From positions 10,209-74,208 of the forward strand of contig JBGVOD010000036.1 of NCBI GenBank assembly GCA_045126215.1: DNA of 64,000 bases. The letters are read 5' to 3'. Positions 1-7,985 of this stretch are shown here, piece by piece (the stretch's first letter is position 1; every line of letters begins with the position of its first letter). This DNA comes from SVEL01 sp045126215 (GTDB lineage Bacteria; Bacillota; Clostridia; Lachnospirales; Lachnospiraceae). The position numbers and the translations under genes were made by a program. The notes below the pieces were generated by a model. It was not told where the DNA came from and ran no database searches. It saw only the letters and a list, made by a program, of their open reading frames with translations.

Positions 1-1691
1 GTACTATATCTCTTAGGAGGAGATGTCTCTCCTTCTTTAATAATCAAATCATTCAGAGGTAATATATCATCTTTCTTTATTTTTTTCAACATTTCTATGA
101 CGTTTTCATCAAGCTTTATATCTTCGCCACCATCGTCACCATCCTGCTGACTACTTTTACTTTCTGAATCATTATTAGTATTCTGATTTGTATTATTCTC
201 ATCAGCAGACTTTTGATTCTTTTTCTTCACATTCGCCACTTTGAAATATCCCTCATCCATAAGTACTTTAAAGCTTGCATAGAAATTCTCACATCTATTT
301 TCATCAAACTTTGCCCCTAGTACAAGAGACACTTTCTGATATGTAGCAGGTGGAAAGAATATACTTAGAAATCTCCTGCATATTAACTCATATACCTTCT
401 TTGACAATGTATTCAGACTATTAAGTGCCGAGAATCCCTGTCCTGTAGGAATAATAGCATAATGGTCTGTAATTTGCTTATCGTTTACATATCTTGTTTT
501 CGCAATATTTTTATATGTTCCACTTTCTAGGATTTCATCACAAAAAGGTTTAAGAAATGCAAGGTTTCTAAGTCCTGAAATATTCTTATGTATTTCCTTT
601 GATACGGCTGTTGATAGAACTCTTGCATCTGTTCTTGGATATGTAACAAGCTTCTTTTCATATAATTCCTGAATCACTTTCAAAGTATCATCTGGACTTA
701 TTTTAAACAGTTTTGAACAATCATTTTGGGCCTCTGCAAGATTATATAACAAAGGTGGATTCTTTGTTTCTTTCTTTTTCTCCTGACTAATTACTGTAAA
801 TGTATTATTCCCAAGCCCTTTTATATCATTAATCAATTCCTGCGCCTTTTCGTTTGTCAGAAATCCATTTTCTTTATATAGATGTGGTGTTCCAGCATAT
901 TTTGAAAGCTCGTTCACACGCCATTCTGCCTCAAAATTAAAATCACCTACTGCCGAGGATGCAATAACTCTATAAAATGGAGTTTTGACAAAATCTCTTA
1001 TCTCTCTTTCTCTTTTTACGACCATGCCTAGTACACAAGTCATAACACGGCCAACAGAGATAACCGCTCTGTCTGTATTTAAATAATTTTTTATGCCATA
1101 TCCATATTTTAAAGAAAGAATCCTTGAGAAATTAATTCCCATAAGATAATCTTCCTTTGCTCTAAGATATGCAGCATCTGATAAATTATCATAAAAAGAT
1201 AAATCTTTTGCCTCTTCAATACCTCGTTTTATTTCTTCATCAGTCTGTGAATCAATCCAAACTCTCTTACGTGTCTTTCCTGAAACATTTGCCATTTGTT
1301 CAACGAGTCGGTAAATATACTCTCCTTCTCGTCCCGAGTCGGTACAGACATATATGGTATCAACATCATTTCTATTCAAAAGTCCACTAACAATATCATA
1401 CTGATTTTTTGCACTTTGTATTACTTCGTATTTGTATTCTTTTGGAAGAAATGGAAGTGTTTCAACAGACCATTTCTTAAGCTTTTCATCATATACTTCC
1501 GGATAGCTCATTGTTACAAGATGACCGACACACCATGTTACAATATATTGTTCATTTTCAAGATAACCCTTTCCCTTTGAGCCTTTTTTTGCCTGAAGTT
1601 TACCATCAATCATTGCTACCTCAACATTAAGAGTCTTAGCAAATTCTTCTGCAACACTTGGCTTTTCAGCTATAAATAATGATTTTGCCAT
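1..1691 (-). CDS. topB: DNA topoisomerase III, 3' end cut by window edge
   Basis: Type IA topoisomerase that relaxes and decatenates DNA through a 5'-phosphotyrosine intermediate. About 563 residues are visible and the C-terminus lies outside the window. The N-terminus carries the Toprim start AEKPSVA (residues 8-14) and the acidic metal site DSGREGE (near 118-124). The active-site tyrosine sits in TYPRTDAR near residue 350. The visible end has a low-complexity stretch rich in Asn, Gln, Asp and Ser (near residues 510-540), probably a linker to the C-terminal region. The start follows an AAAGGG site 9 nt upstream and lies 30 bp after yfbR, so the two are probably cotranscribed. In Firmicutes, topB-like genes occur both in chromosomes and in mobile elements; the housekeeping neighbours here favour the chromosomal copy. 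Confidence 0.93.
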   Translation of the reverse strand, partial: MAKSLFIAEKPSVAEEFAKTLNVEVAMIDGKLQAKKGSKGKGYLENEQYIVTWCVGHLVTMSYPEVYDEKLKKWSVETLPFLPKEYKYEVIQSAKNQYDIVSGLLNRNDVDTIYVCTDSGREGEYIYRLVEQMANVSGKTRKRVWIDSQTDEEIKRGIEEAKDLSFYDNLSDAAYLRAKEDYLMGINFSRILSLKYGYGIKNYLNTDRAVISVGRVMTCVLGMVVKREREIRDFVKTPFYRVIASSAVGDFNFEAEWRVNELSKYAGTPHLYKENGFLTNEKAQELINDIKGLGNNTFTVISQEKKKETKNPPLLYNLAEAQNDCSKLFKISPDDTLKVIQELYEKKLVTYPRTDARVLSTAVSKEIHKNISGLRNLAFLKPFCDEILESGTYKNIAKTRYVNDKQITDHYAIIPTGQGFSALNSLNTLSKKVYELICRRFLSIFFPPATYQKVSLVLGAKFDENRCENFYASFKVLMDEGYFKVANVKKKNQKSADENNTNQNTNNDSESKSSQQDGDDGGEDIKLDENVIEMLKKIKKDDILPLNDLIIKEGETSPPKRYS

Positions 1692-1721
1692 TTAACGTAA
1701 CCCTTTCATTTCAAATTCATT

Positions 1722-2306
1722 CTAAGCCTGATCATCAAGTGTAAGGCTATATGATGGAATAAAGTTATCAAGGAAATACTGTACCTCTTTCATATCCATT
1801 GCAAGAACGGCCTTTAAAGTAGCCTTTTCAGCCTTCTCAAAATCTTTATTTCCCATTCTCTTTTCTTCAATGCATTTTATATATGCAGATAGCTTATCAG
1901 CGGCCTTTACAAATGTGTGAAGCTCCTCTTCCTCTTCTGCTGGAAGCATTATATCCATATATACAGGCTTAAGTTCTTTTGGTAATCCTTCAATAAGCTG
2001 TAATGCTGCAGTTTTTTCAATATCCTTATATGCATCCTTAATAGCCTTTGCATGATATTTTATTGGTGTAGGCATGTCTCCTGTAATAATCTCAGTTGTA
2101 TCATGATACATAGCAATAACCGCCACTCTTTCTGCATCAACCTTTCCATCAAAATATATATTACTGATAGTTGCCAATGCATGTGCAATCATTGCTACAT
2201 CAAGACTATGTTCTGCAATATTTTCCTTAAGGGTATTTCTCATAAGTCCCCATCTATTTATGTATTTCATTCTTGCTACCATAGCAAAAAAATTATTTTT
2301 TTTCAT
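1722..2306 (-). CDS. yfbR: 5'-deoxynucleotidase YfbR, HD-domain
   Basis: Metal-dependent HD-superfamily phosphohydrolase that removes phosphate from deoxyribonucleoside 5'-monophosphates and helps balance dNTP pools. The 194 residues match the E. coli YfbR length and layout: INRWGLMRN near 17-25, the EHS motif around residue 33, the HD pair in MYHDTTE (near 67-72), then GDMPTPIKYH, and a late metal-ligand aspartate in KAADKLSAY. Similarity to the enterobacterial protein is strong enough to name the gene. The ATG follows GTGAGG and seven Ts. That ribosome site lies inside a long inverted repeat (separate entry), so expression may be controlled at the RNA level. It is the first gene of a probable yfbR-topB unit. 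Confidence 0.93.
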   Translation of the reverse strand: MKKNNFFAMVARMKYINRWGLMRNTLKENIAEHSLDVAMIAHALATISNIYFDGKVDAERVAVIAMYHDTTEIITGDMPTPIKYHAKAIKDAYKDIEKTAALQLIEGLPKELKPVYMDIMLPAEEEEELHTFVKAADKLSAYIKCIEEKRMGNKDFEKAEKATLKAVLAMDMKEVQYFLDNFIPSYSLTLDDQA

Positions 2307-2446
2307 AAAAAAACCTCACTTATTATATATGCTTCAAATAACTAATCTTACTGATATCTTTCGCATTCTACTCATAACTACAGTTATGAATATTCCAGAC
2401 AAAATCAAAAAAGACTACATCGAAAGCTATTATATAATAAATGAGG
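2307..2446 (-). promoter_or_regulatory. yfbR leader: 16-bp stem burying the SD, then U7 and ATG
   Basis: Arms at 2314-2329 and 2431-2446 pair over 16 bp with a single G-U wobble in the minus-strand RNA. The 3' arm ends in GUGAGG, the presumed ribosome site, and is followed directly by seven Us and the yfbR AUG. A second perfect hairpin, CATAACT/AGTTATG, sits in the loop at 2373-2388. The structure has the look of an intrinsic terminator and of an SD-sequestering stem at once. It could simply end the upstream operon, with yfbR starting from a promoter such as TATAAT within the 3' arm; the alternatives are not resolved by sequence. Confidence 0.6.
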
Positions 2447-2473
2447 AGTAAATTAAAGTAATTTATTTTGAAT

Positions 2474-3151
2474 TTATAACGAAATGTTTGATCTATCTTC
2501 CTCGCAAAGACAAATGTTTAGATTTCCATTTCTACAACGAATAGAATCAATAAACTGCTTTTCATTTATATCACTTTTAAGCTCTACAGAATATGTAAGC
2601 TCATATAGTGTACCAAGATTTGCTGTTTTTGTCTTTGAAAGTTTACATTCATTTGTATAATCTGCAAAAATATCTTTAAATGCATCTATATAATTTAAAT
2701 TTTCAGGTACAGTAATTTTGAGAATTTTTGATACAGACTTCTTCTTTCCGTATTCAAGTCTCAATAAAACAACATATATTATACCGATTATCACCGAAAA
2801 ACATAATGCAAGTTTTACATATCCCATACCACATGCAAGCCCTGCAGACATTGCAAAAAATACATTTGTTATATCAAGTGAATCTCCTGGAACACTTCTA
2901 AATCTTACAAGGGCAAAAACGCCTCCAAGCGAGATAGCCTTTGCAATATCAGAGCCAACTAACATAATAACAATTGCTACAATTGCAGGCAGAATAACAA
3001 GACTAAATGCCAGATGGCTTGATGTCTTTCCTTTCTTTTCTCCAAACAAATATGCAAGGCTTATAATAAATCCTGCTATTAATGCTGCAATTACACAAAT
3101 AATTGTTTCTTGAGTTGATATTGTTGTGGTTTTAAAAATTGTTTCAAACAT
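2474..3151 (-). CDS. DUF4956 integral membrane protein
   Basis: A 225-residue protein with four hydrophobic segments in the first 135 residues (about 16-38, 49-68, 72-85 and 100-130), followed by a soluble alpha/beta tail of about 90 residues. The loop GGVFALVRFRSVPGDSLD between membrane segments is typical of the DUF4956 family, often found next to VTC-domain proteins. The biochemical role is unknown; by association it may be a membrane partner of a polyphosphate polymerase-like enzyme. The gene overlaps the upstream VTC gene by 61 bp, an unusually long overlap that implies translational coupling. The ATG has an AAAGGAG site located within the coding sequence of the VTC gene. Confidence 0.8.
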   Translation of the reverse strand: MFETIFKTTTISTQETIICVIAALIAGFIISLAYLFGEKKGKTSSHLAFSLVILPAIVAIVIMLVGSDIAKAISLGGVFALVRFRSVPGDSLDITNVFFAMSAGLACGMGYVKLALCFSVIIGIIYVVLLRLEYGKKKSVSKILKITVPENLNYIDAFKDIFADYTNECKLSKTKTANLGTLYELTYSVELKSDINEKQFIDSIRCRNGNLNICLCEEDRSNISL

Positions 3152-3894
3152 AGTTTTTCTTCTCCTTTATTTAGCAAATTATTTTTTTCGACAATATATT
3201 TCTGGTACTCAGTTCCATATTTCGAAAAAGAGACCGGATATACATTTACTTCACTTAAAATTTCTGCAAACCATAGAGGTATTGCAAATGGACTCTTTAC
3301 TTCCATTAGCCAAAGATCATTTCCTATAAGTAGTTTATTTTCCGAAACTTTATCTAAGGCAACATTATCTCTTCTTGTCATAATATTCGTATCAAATGTT
3401 ACCCTGAAATCAAAATCATCTTTTGCATAGAAAGCCTTTCTATCGTAACTAATATATACTTTCTCACTAAGACTGTAACATTTAAGAAAATATTCAATTT
3501 CATGAAGAATCTGTTGATTAATATACTCTTTGTCCTTTGGAATAGTCCCATTGTGAATTAATTCATTTGCTTCACACAAGGATAATTTTGTTCGTCTCTT
3601 ATATACTTTGCCCTTATACTTTTTCTTTATTTCAAGAAAAGCCAGGTCATCAGCGTTAAGTATTCCATATCCTCTAAGCCTTAGTTTTTCTTTATAAACC
3701 GGCTTTGAAAGAGACCTTCTTATCAGTTCATCATTGTCAGTATCATAATATACATTTGCAATATTATAAAATTCTTTTTCAAGATTAAACTTATCCGGCC
3801 TCATGTACTTTGACATTCTATCGACTATGTACTTATATTTTTTAGAATCAATCAGATATTTCTTTTCATATCTGCTAAATACTTCAATAGCCAT
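3091..3894 (-). CDS. VTC-domain polyphosphate polymerase-like protein
   Basis: A 267-residue cytosolic protein of the VTC/CYTH tunnel-fold type, related to the catalytic domain of yeast Vtc4, which makes polyphosphate from ATP. Visible family marks are RYEKKYLI near the N-terminus, YYDT (near 49), the basic KLRLRGYG (near 70), EIKKK and YKRR (near 87-100), YISYDRKAF, RVTFDTNI, and a late LMEVKSP followed by SFSKYG. These alternating basic and acidic strands line the tunnel in the family. Polyphosphate synthesis has not been shown for most bacterial members, so substrate is inferred. It is paired with the overlapping DUF4956 gene and lies 69 bp after the sensor kinase, plausibly in one transcript. 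The start has an AAAGGAG ribosome site. Confidence 0.85.
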   Translation of the reverse strand: MAIEVFSRYEKKYLIDSKKYKYIVDRMSKYMRPDKFNLEKEFYNIANVYYDTDNDELIRRSLSKPVYKEKLRLRGYGILNADDLAFLEIKKKYKGKVYKRRTKLSLCEANELIHNGTIPKDKEYINQQILHEIEYFLKCYSLSEKVYISYDRKAFYAKDDFDFRVTFDTNIMTRRDNVALDKVSENKLLIGNDLWLMEVKSPFAIPLWFAEILSEVNVYPVSFSKYGTEYQKYIVEKNNLLNKGEEKLCLKQFLKPQQYQLKKQLFV

Positions 3895-3963
3895 TGCCTC
3901 ATCTCCTTTACAATAAAGATGATAAAGCTCTATTGTGATAGTTTTCTGAACACAAGCTGAAAA

Positions 3964-5484
3964 CTATTTTTTTAATTCAAACCAAAACGTGCTTCCTTTA
4001 CCAACCTCACTATCCACTCCATAATTCGCATGATGAAGTTCTAATATATTTTTTACAATCGAAAGTCCAAGTCCTGTTCCCATCACTGCTCTTTTATGAG
4101 TCTTGTCAATTTTATAATATCTTTCAAAAACGTCTTTTATCTTATCTTTTGGAATACCATCACCTTTATCTATTACCTCAATTCGGACAATACTTCCAAA
4201 ATCTTTTTGAACAACTCGTATAGTCTTATTATCTGTTGAATAATTTATAGCATTATTAACAAGATTATAAATTACCTGATATATTTTAAATTCATCTGCT
4301 TCACAAAAAACATTATGATCATAGTCAAACTCAATATCATATCCATCCTGCAAAACCAGCTTACTGTATCTGTTGATTACCGACTTTATGCTTTCTGTCA
4401 AATCATACTTTTTTAGTTCAAGCGTAGTTACACCTGCTTGTAATTTAGAAATATCCATCATATCATTCACAAGATTTGTAAGTCTGTTTGCCTCATCTAT
4501 TACCACCTGAATATTTTCTGGTGTATTCTCCCCAGGAAGATCTCTCATTACCTCCGAATAGGCTGTAATCATCGTAAGCGGAGTACGCAAATCATGTGAA
4601 ACATTAGCTATGATTTCTTGCTGAAGCTTTTCAGTCTTTGCCAGTTCACCAGTAGTATATTCAAGTGTCTCCGAAAGCTCTACTATTTCTTTATAACCAT
4701 TTTTTTCAAACTTTACATCGTAGTTTCCCTTGGCAAGTTCCTTGGCAGACTCTGTAATCTTCTCTATTGGTCTTGATATATTTATAGAAATGATGAAAGC
4801 GATAATGAGTGATAATAATATCATAATAACTGATATATATATAAGCTGTACCCTTATTGTATGAACGGTTGCACCGATTGGTGTGATAATAGAATATATA
4901 TATGCCACGTAAGTACTGCCATCCTGTTTATCCAGAATTTTAACAAGCATTACACTTTCCATATTGATTTTTTCCGGCATATTATTCATATGACTAAATT
5001 TATCTACGCCTGTCATATTATCATCAGGCATATGGCTATCATCCATAAACTGGTTATCAAATTCTTCTTTATCCAATCTATTATCACTTTTATTGTCAAT
5101 AAAATACTCACCACCTAGTGATAAAGAATGTTCGTATAGTCTTAGAAGATATAGCTTATTCATTATCTCCATATTATCTCGCATATCTTTTTTTGAAGAG
5201 ACTACCTCATTCATATCTTCATCAACGATAACAACAGAAATATCATAGCTTGTGCAAATTGTATTGATTGCATCCTCTATTTCCTTATCATCTACAACTT
5301 CACTAATATTTTCAGCTGCATCATACAGTTCGTTTATTTTGATATGCTTATAAAATTCTTCAAGATACACTGTCTGAAATATCCACAGTATTCCTATAAG
5401 TACAAATACAAATACAAGCATACAAACAAATATTTTCCATTTAATTTCTAACTTACGCTTCAATTCTGTACCCCACACTTTCAT
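3964..5484 (-). CDS. Membrane sensor histidine kinase
   Basis: A 506-residue class I sensor kinase. TM1 is near residues 17-39 and TM2 near 213-235, bracketing a roughly 170-residue extracytoplasmic region that is rich in Asp, Asn and Met (near 130-175), a composition that could suit cation sensing. HAMP follows at about 233-285. The phosphoacceptor His297 lies in VSHDLRTP. The ATPase domain shows the N box (YNLVNNAINYS), GDGIPKDK, and GTGLGLSIV. The likely partner is the OmpR-type regulator at 7161-7844, although three intervening reading frames separate them. The ATG at 5484 has only a weak ribosome site and starts 20 bp after the small membrane ORF, which suggests translational coupling. 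A downstream start cannot be excluded. Confidence 0.93.
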   Translation of the reverse strand: MKVWGTELKRKLEIKWKIFVCMLVFVFVLIGILWIFQTVYLEEFYKHIKINELYDAAENISEVVDDKEIEDAINTICTSYDISVVIVDEDMNEVVSSKKDMRDNMEIMNKLYLLRLYEHSLSLGGEYFIDNKSDNRLDKEEFDNQFMDDSHMPDDNMTGVDKFSHMNNMPEKINMESVMLVKILDKQDGSTYVAYIYSIITPIGATVHTIRVQLIYISVIMILLSLIIAFIISINISRPIEKITESAKELAKGNYDVKFEKNGYKEIVELSETLEYTTGELAKTEKLQQEIIANVSHDLRTPLTMITAYSEVMRDLPGENTPENIQVVIDEANRLTNLVNDMMDISKLQAGVTTLELKKYDLTESIKSVINRYSKLVLQDGYDIEFDYDHNVFCEADEFKIYQVIYNLVNNAINYSTDNKTIRVVQKDFGSIVRIEVIDKGDGIPKDKIKDVFERYYKIDKTHKRAVMGTGLGLSIVKNILELHHANYGVDSEVGKGSTFWFELKK

Positions 5485-5504
5485 CTGTATGATTTTAATT
5501 TAAA

Positions 5505-5624
5505 TTATAAATACCCTTTACTTCCTTCTTCAAATACCAATCCAAAGAATCCACAAAAAATACTTATAAAGAAACCTAACCCTAATGCCATCCACCTTTT
5601 AATTATCTCATAGGCTGCCTTCAT
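5505..5624 (-). CDS. Small single-pass membrane protein, 39 aa
   Basis: I do not recognise this peptide. It begins MKAAYEIIKRWMALG and has one strongly hydrophobic segment (about residues 12-31, rich in Gly, Phe and Ile), followed by a short charged tail EEGSKG. Its ATG overlaps the TGA of the preceding reading frame (ATGA), and its stop lies 20 bp before the histidine kinase. This placement is typical of small membrane proteins that modulate a neighbouring kinase, but that role is inference. No better frame is seen in this stretch. The short length leaves real doubt; conservation in related genomes would decide it. Confidence 0.5.
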   Translation of the reverse strand: MKAAYEIIKRWMALGLGFFISIFCGFFGLVFEEGSKGYL

Positions 5625-5896
5625 TTCTTTTTTTGCTGTATATTAACCTCACATATGCTATCCACTTTGACATTTGACTCATCCATATACCATACAAATT
5701 TATTGCCATTTTTAAAGTTGAAAACAAACCTCAAAGTACTACAATACTCTTTATTCCCCTCAATCCATTTCAAATCACTTTTATGTTTTATTTTTGTATC
5801 TTCAAATGAAAACTCTCCATTTTCCACCTTGAATTTTGTTATATATGCATTCCTCACTTACCCCAATAGCATAGTAGAAACAATTTTTTCTATCAT
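5621..5896 (-). pseudogene. Small ORF interrupted by an in-frame TAA after codon 12
   Basis: An ATG at 5896 with a good AGAGG site opens 12 codons (MIEKIVSTMLLG), then TAA at 5858-5860, and the same frame continues uninterrupted for 78 more residues to 5621. The second part could start at the GTG immediately after the stop, but only a weak GGGG lies upstream of it. Without the stop this would be a roughly 91-residue protein with a short hydrophobic start and a beta-rich body containing KFVWYMDESNVKVD. I do not recognise the family. It may be a nonsense-broken gene, a reinitiation pair, or a genuine 78-residue GTG gene. It sits between the glycosyltransferase and the kinase, overlapping the next small ORF by ATGA. 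Confidence 0.5.
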
Positions 5897-5923
5897 AATT
5901 ACCTCTTATATCATTTATCCTGC

Positions 5924-5959
5924 GACTATAGTCATAAGCCTTCTAAATCAAATTGTAAA
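5924..5959 (-). promoter_or_regulatory. Candidate promoter with palindrome over the -10
   Basis: On the minus strand TTTACA (5954-5959) and TATGAC (5931-5936) are spaced by 17 bp. A perfect 10-bp palindrome, GACTATAGTC (5924-5933), overlaps the -10, as an operator would. It would drive the small ORFs and the kinase from just after the glycosyltransferase stop. The -10 is poor, so this is tentative. Confidence 0.35.
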
Positions 5960-5960
5960 A

Positions 5961-7124
5961 TTATATTAAACTCTCAATTAAACCAGCGGCTTTTTTAACA
6001 CTTCCCGCAGATTGTAATATATTACTCATCTTTTCTACATTTTCAGTCATTTTATAATCAGACATAATTTTATCTGTCAACTCACCAAGTGTATCTGCCG
6101 TCACATCATTCATTCTAAGCTTCGCACCAAGTCCCAGTTCAGCTACTCTGTCTGCAACAGCAAACTGATCCATATCCAGAGGAATGACCATAAGCGAGTT
6201 TTTAAAAACAAGTCCCTCATTAACACTATTCATACCACCATGCGTAATAAACAATACAGACCTCTTTAACACTTCCAATTGCGGAACAAAGGGATAAATA
6301 TAAAAATTCGATGGTATCATACCCAGCTTAGCAATATTGGTATCTTTTCCAACCGACATAATAACCGACACATCAGATTTGTTTTTAAATGAATCTATGC
6401 AATCTTTATAGAACTGAAAATGATTGTTTTGAAGTGTTCCCAGTGAAATATAAATTATTTTCTCATTCATTTTATCAAAAGGAATTTCTATATTTCCTGA
6501 CCGCGCTCCCAAACATGGTCCCACAAAAACATATCGTTCATCAAAAGAATTACTGTCCTTTTGGAACTCTTTTGCCGTAAATATAATATTTAGTTCTACA
6601 GTAACATCTGTTATTTCTGTAAGCATATTCTGTGTTGATAATTCAATATTCCCACAAACTAGTTTTGTTGCAACCCAGGCAAAAAACTTATTGTTCAGTA
6701 AAGACACCTGTCTATTGTCACTTACAAGTATAGAACCAATGTTTTCTCTACTTACAGCAAAAGTAGAAAACAACCTTACAGCTTTCAAATTCAGCCTTTG
6801 AGCAGCTTCAAAAGCTGTAAAAGTAAAGAACTCATAGATAAGCAAGTCATAGTCTTTGCCTACATCCATTATAGTATTATAGACATATTTCCATGCTTTA
6901 AGTGCCTTCAAGAAATTTTTTGGCTTTCCATTTTTAAAAGAAATATTATAATCAGCGTCATCTTTATACGGTATAAAAACTGCACCTGTTTCTTCAATTC
7001 TGTCCTTCCATTGATTTGTGAGTATATAAGAAACATTATGACCTCGCTCAACCAATTCCTTTGACAATGGTAACGTGGGATTTACGTGTCCACTAAAAGG
7101 AACATTAACCATCAAAATTTTCAT
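5961..7124 (-). CDS. MGT-family (macrolide/UDP-sugar) glycosyltransferase
   Basis: A 387-residue GT-B fold glycosyltransferase of family GT1, resembling Bacillus YjiC and macrolide glycosyltransferases, which move a sugar from a UDP-sugar to small hydrophobic acceptors, often inactivating antibiotics. The N-terminal domain opens VNVPFSGHVNPTLPL, where the histidine is the usual catalytic base. The C-terminal donor site reads FITHGGMNSVNEGL with a downstream PLDMDQ. No signal peptide or membrane segment is seen, so it is cytosolic. The ATG chosen here has GAGGAG 7 nt upstream; a TTG two codons earlier is less likely. It follows the response regulator by about 36 bp and precedes the kinase genes, an arrangement that suggests the two-component system controls it, perhaps as a resistance function. 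Confidence 0.85.
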   Translation of the reverse strand: MKILMVNVPFSGHVNPTLPLSKELVERGHNVSYILTNQWKDRIEETGAVFIPYKDDADYNISFKNGKPKNFLKALKAWKYVYNTIMDVGKDYDLLIYEFFTFTAFEAAQRLNLKAVRLFSTFAVSRENIGSILVSDNRQVSLLNNKFFAWVATKLVCGNIELSTQNMLTEITDVTVELNIIFTAKEFQKDSNSFDERYVFVGPCLGARSGNIEIPFDKMNEKIIYISLGTLQNNHFQFYKDCIDSFKNKSDVSVIMSVGKDTNIAKLGMIPSNFYIYPFVPQLEVLKRSVLFITHGGMNSVNEGLVFKNSLMVIPLDMDQFAVADRVAELGLGAKLRMNDVTADTLGELTDKIMSDYKMTENVEKMSNILQSAGSVKKAAGLIESLI

Positions 7125-7160
7125 AACCAAACTCCTCTTTTTTCTACTTTAAGCAGAATA

Positions 7161-7844
7161 TTACGCCTCAAAGCGATACCCAACTCCTCTTAATGTAACG
7201 AGAAATTTCCTATATTCTCCAAGACTGCTTCTAAGTAACTTAATATGAGTATCAAGTGTTCTATCATCACCATAATAGTCATATCCCCATACATCTGTAA
7301 TAAGCTTTTCACGGGTAAGTGCTATTCCCTTATTTCTAACAAGATAAAACAAAAGGTCATATTCTTTTGGAGTCATATCAACCTTTTCGTTGTTTATGTA
7401 TACTATTCTACTGGTAAAATCAATCTTTAAACCTTCTCTTTCAAATACTACATGTTCATCTGACATCTCATGTTTCGCATTCTTTTTATTTCTGGTAATA
7501 ACCACATTAACTCTCATCATCAATTCCTTTGGCGAAAAAGGTTTTGCTACATAATCATCTACGCCAAGTTCAAATCCATGTAGCTTATCATATTCTTCAC
7601 CTCTGGCTGATAACATAATAATTGGAATATCCTTAATCTTCTTAATCTCTTTGCAGGTAGAAAAGCCATCAAGAAAAGGCATCATAATATCAAGAATAAC
7701 AAGATCATAATCATTTAGCTTTACCTTTTCAATTGCTTTTGCTCCATCATCAGCCTCATCAATATCGTATCCTTCAAATACAGCATACTTCTTGATAATT
7801 ACTCTAATCTTCTCCTCATCATCAACAATAAGTATTTTGCTCAT
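7161..7844 (-). CDS. OmpR/PhoB-family response regulator
   Basis: A 227-residue regulator. The receiver domain has the acidic pair in LIVDDEEK, the phosphoacceptor Asp52 in VILDIMMP, and the conserved lysine in YVAKPFSPKEL near residue 102. The winged-helix effector domain follows (DMTPKEYDLLFYLVRN, then DDRTLDTHIKLLR and the C-terminal VGYRFEA), all usual for the PhoB branch. The start was set at the ATG with an AAAGGTG site 6 nt upstream; a GTG three codons earlier would lie within that site. It heads the operon containing the glycosyltransferase and probably the histidine kinase at 3964-5484. The 506-bp gap upstream holds an array of palindromic repeats that might include its control sites. 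Confidence 0.92.
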   Translation of the reverse strand: MSKILIVDDEEKIRVIIKKYAVFEGYDIDEADDGAKAIEKVKLNDYDLVILDIMMPFLDGFSTCKEIKKIKDIPIIMLSARGEEYDKLHGFELGVDDYVAKPFSPKELMMRVNVVITRNKKNAKHEMSDEHVVFEREGLKIDFTSRIVYINNEKVDMTPKEYDLLFYLVRNKGIALTREKLITDVWGYDYYGDDRTLDTHIKLLRSSLGEYRKFLVTLRGVGYRFEA

Positions 7845-7985
7845 ATCTTTCACCTTTCAAAACTAATGTATGAATCTATTTTATAACATTTTATCCCCAT
7901 TGTGTGATATTTTTGTGAAATTTTGCATATTAAAATATTAGAGTTTTTATACAGATTAATGTTTCTGAAAAGGTTCAACAAAAAA

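Noticed and set aside
2260..2451. Plus-strand 63-residue frame between DUF4956 and yfbR
   Set aside because: Its downstream half overlaps the yfbR leader stem; no ribosome site before its start and no recognisable family.
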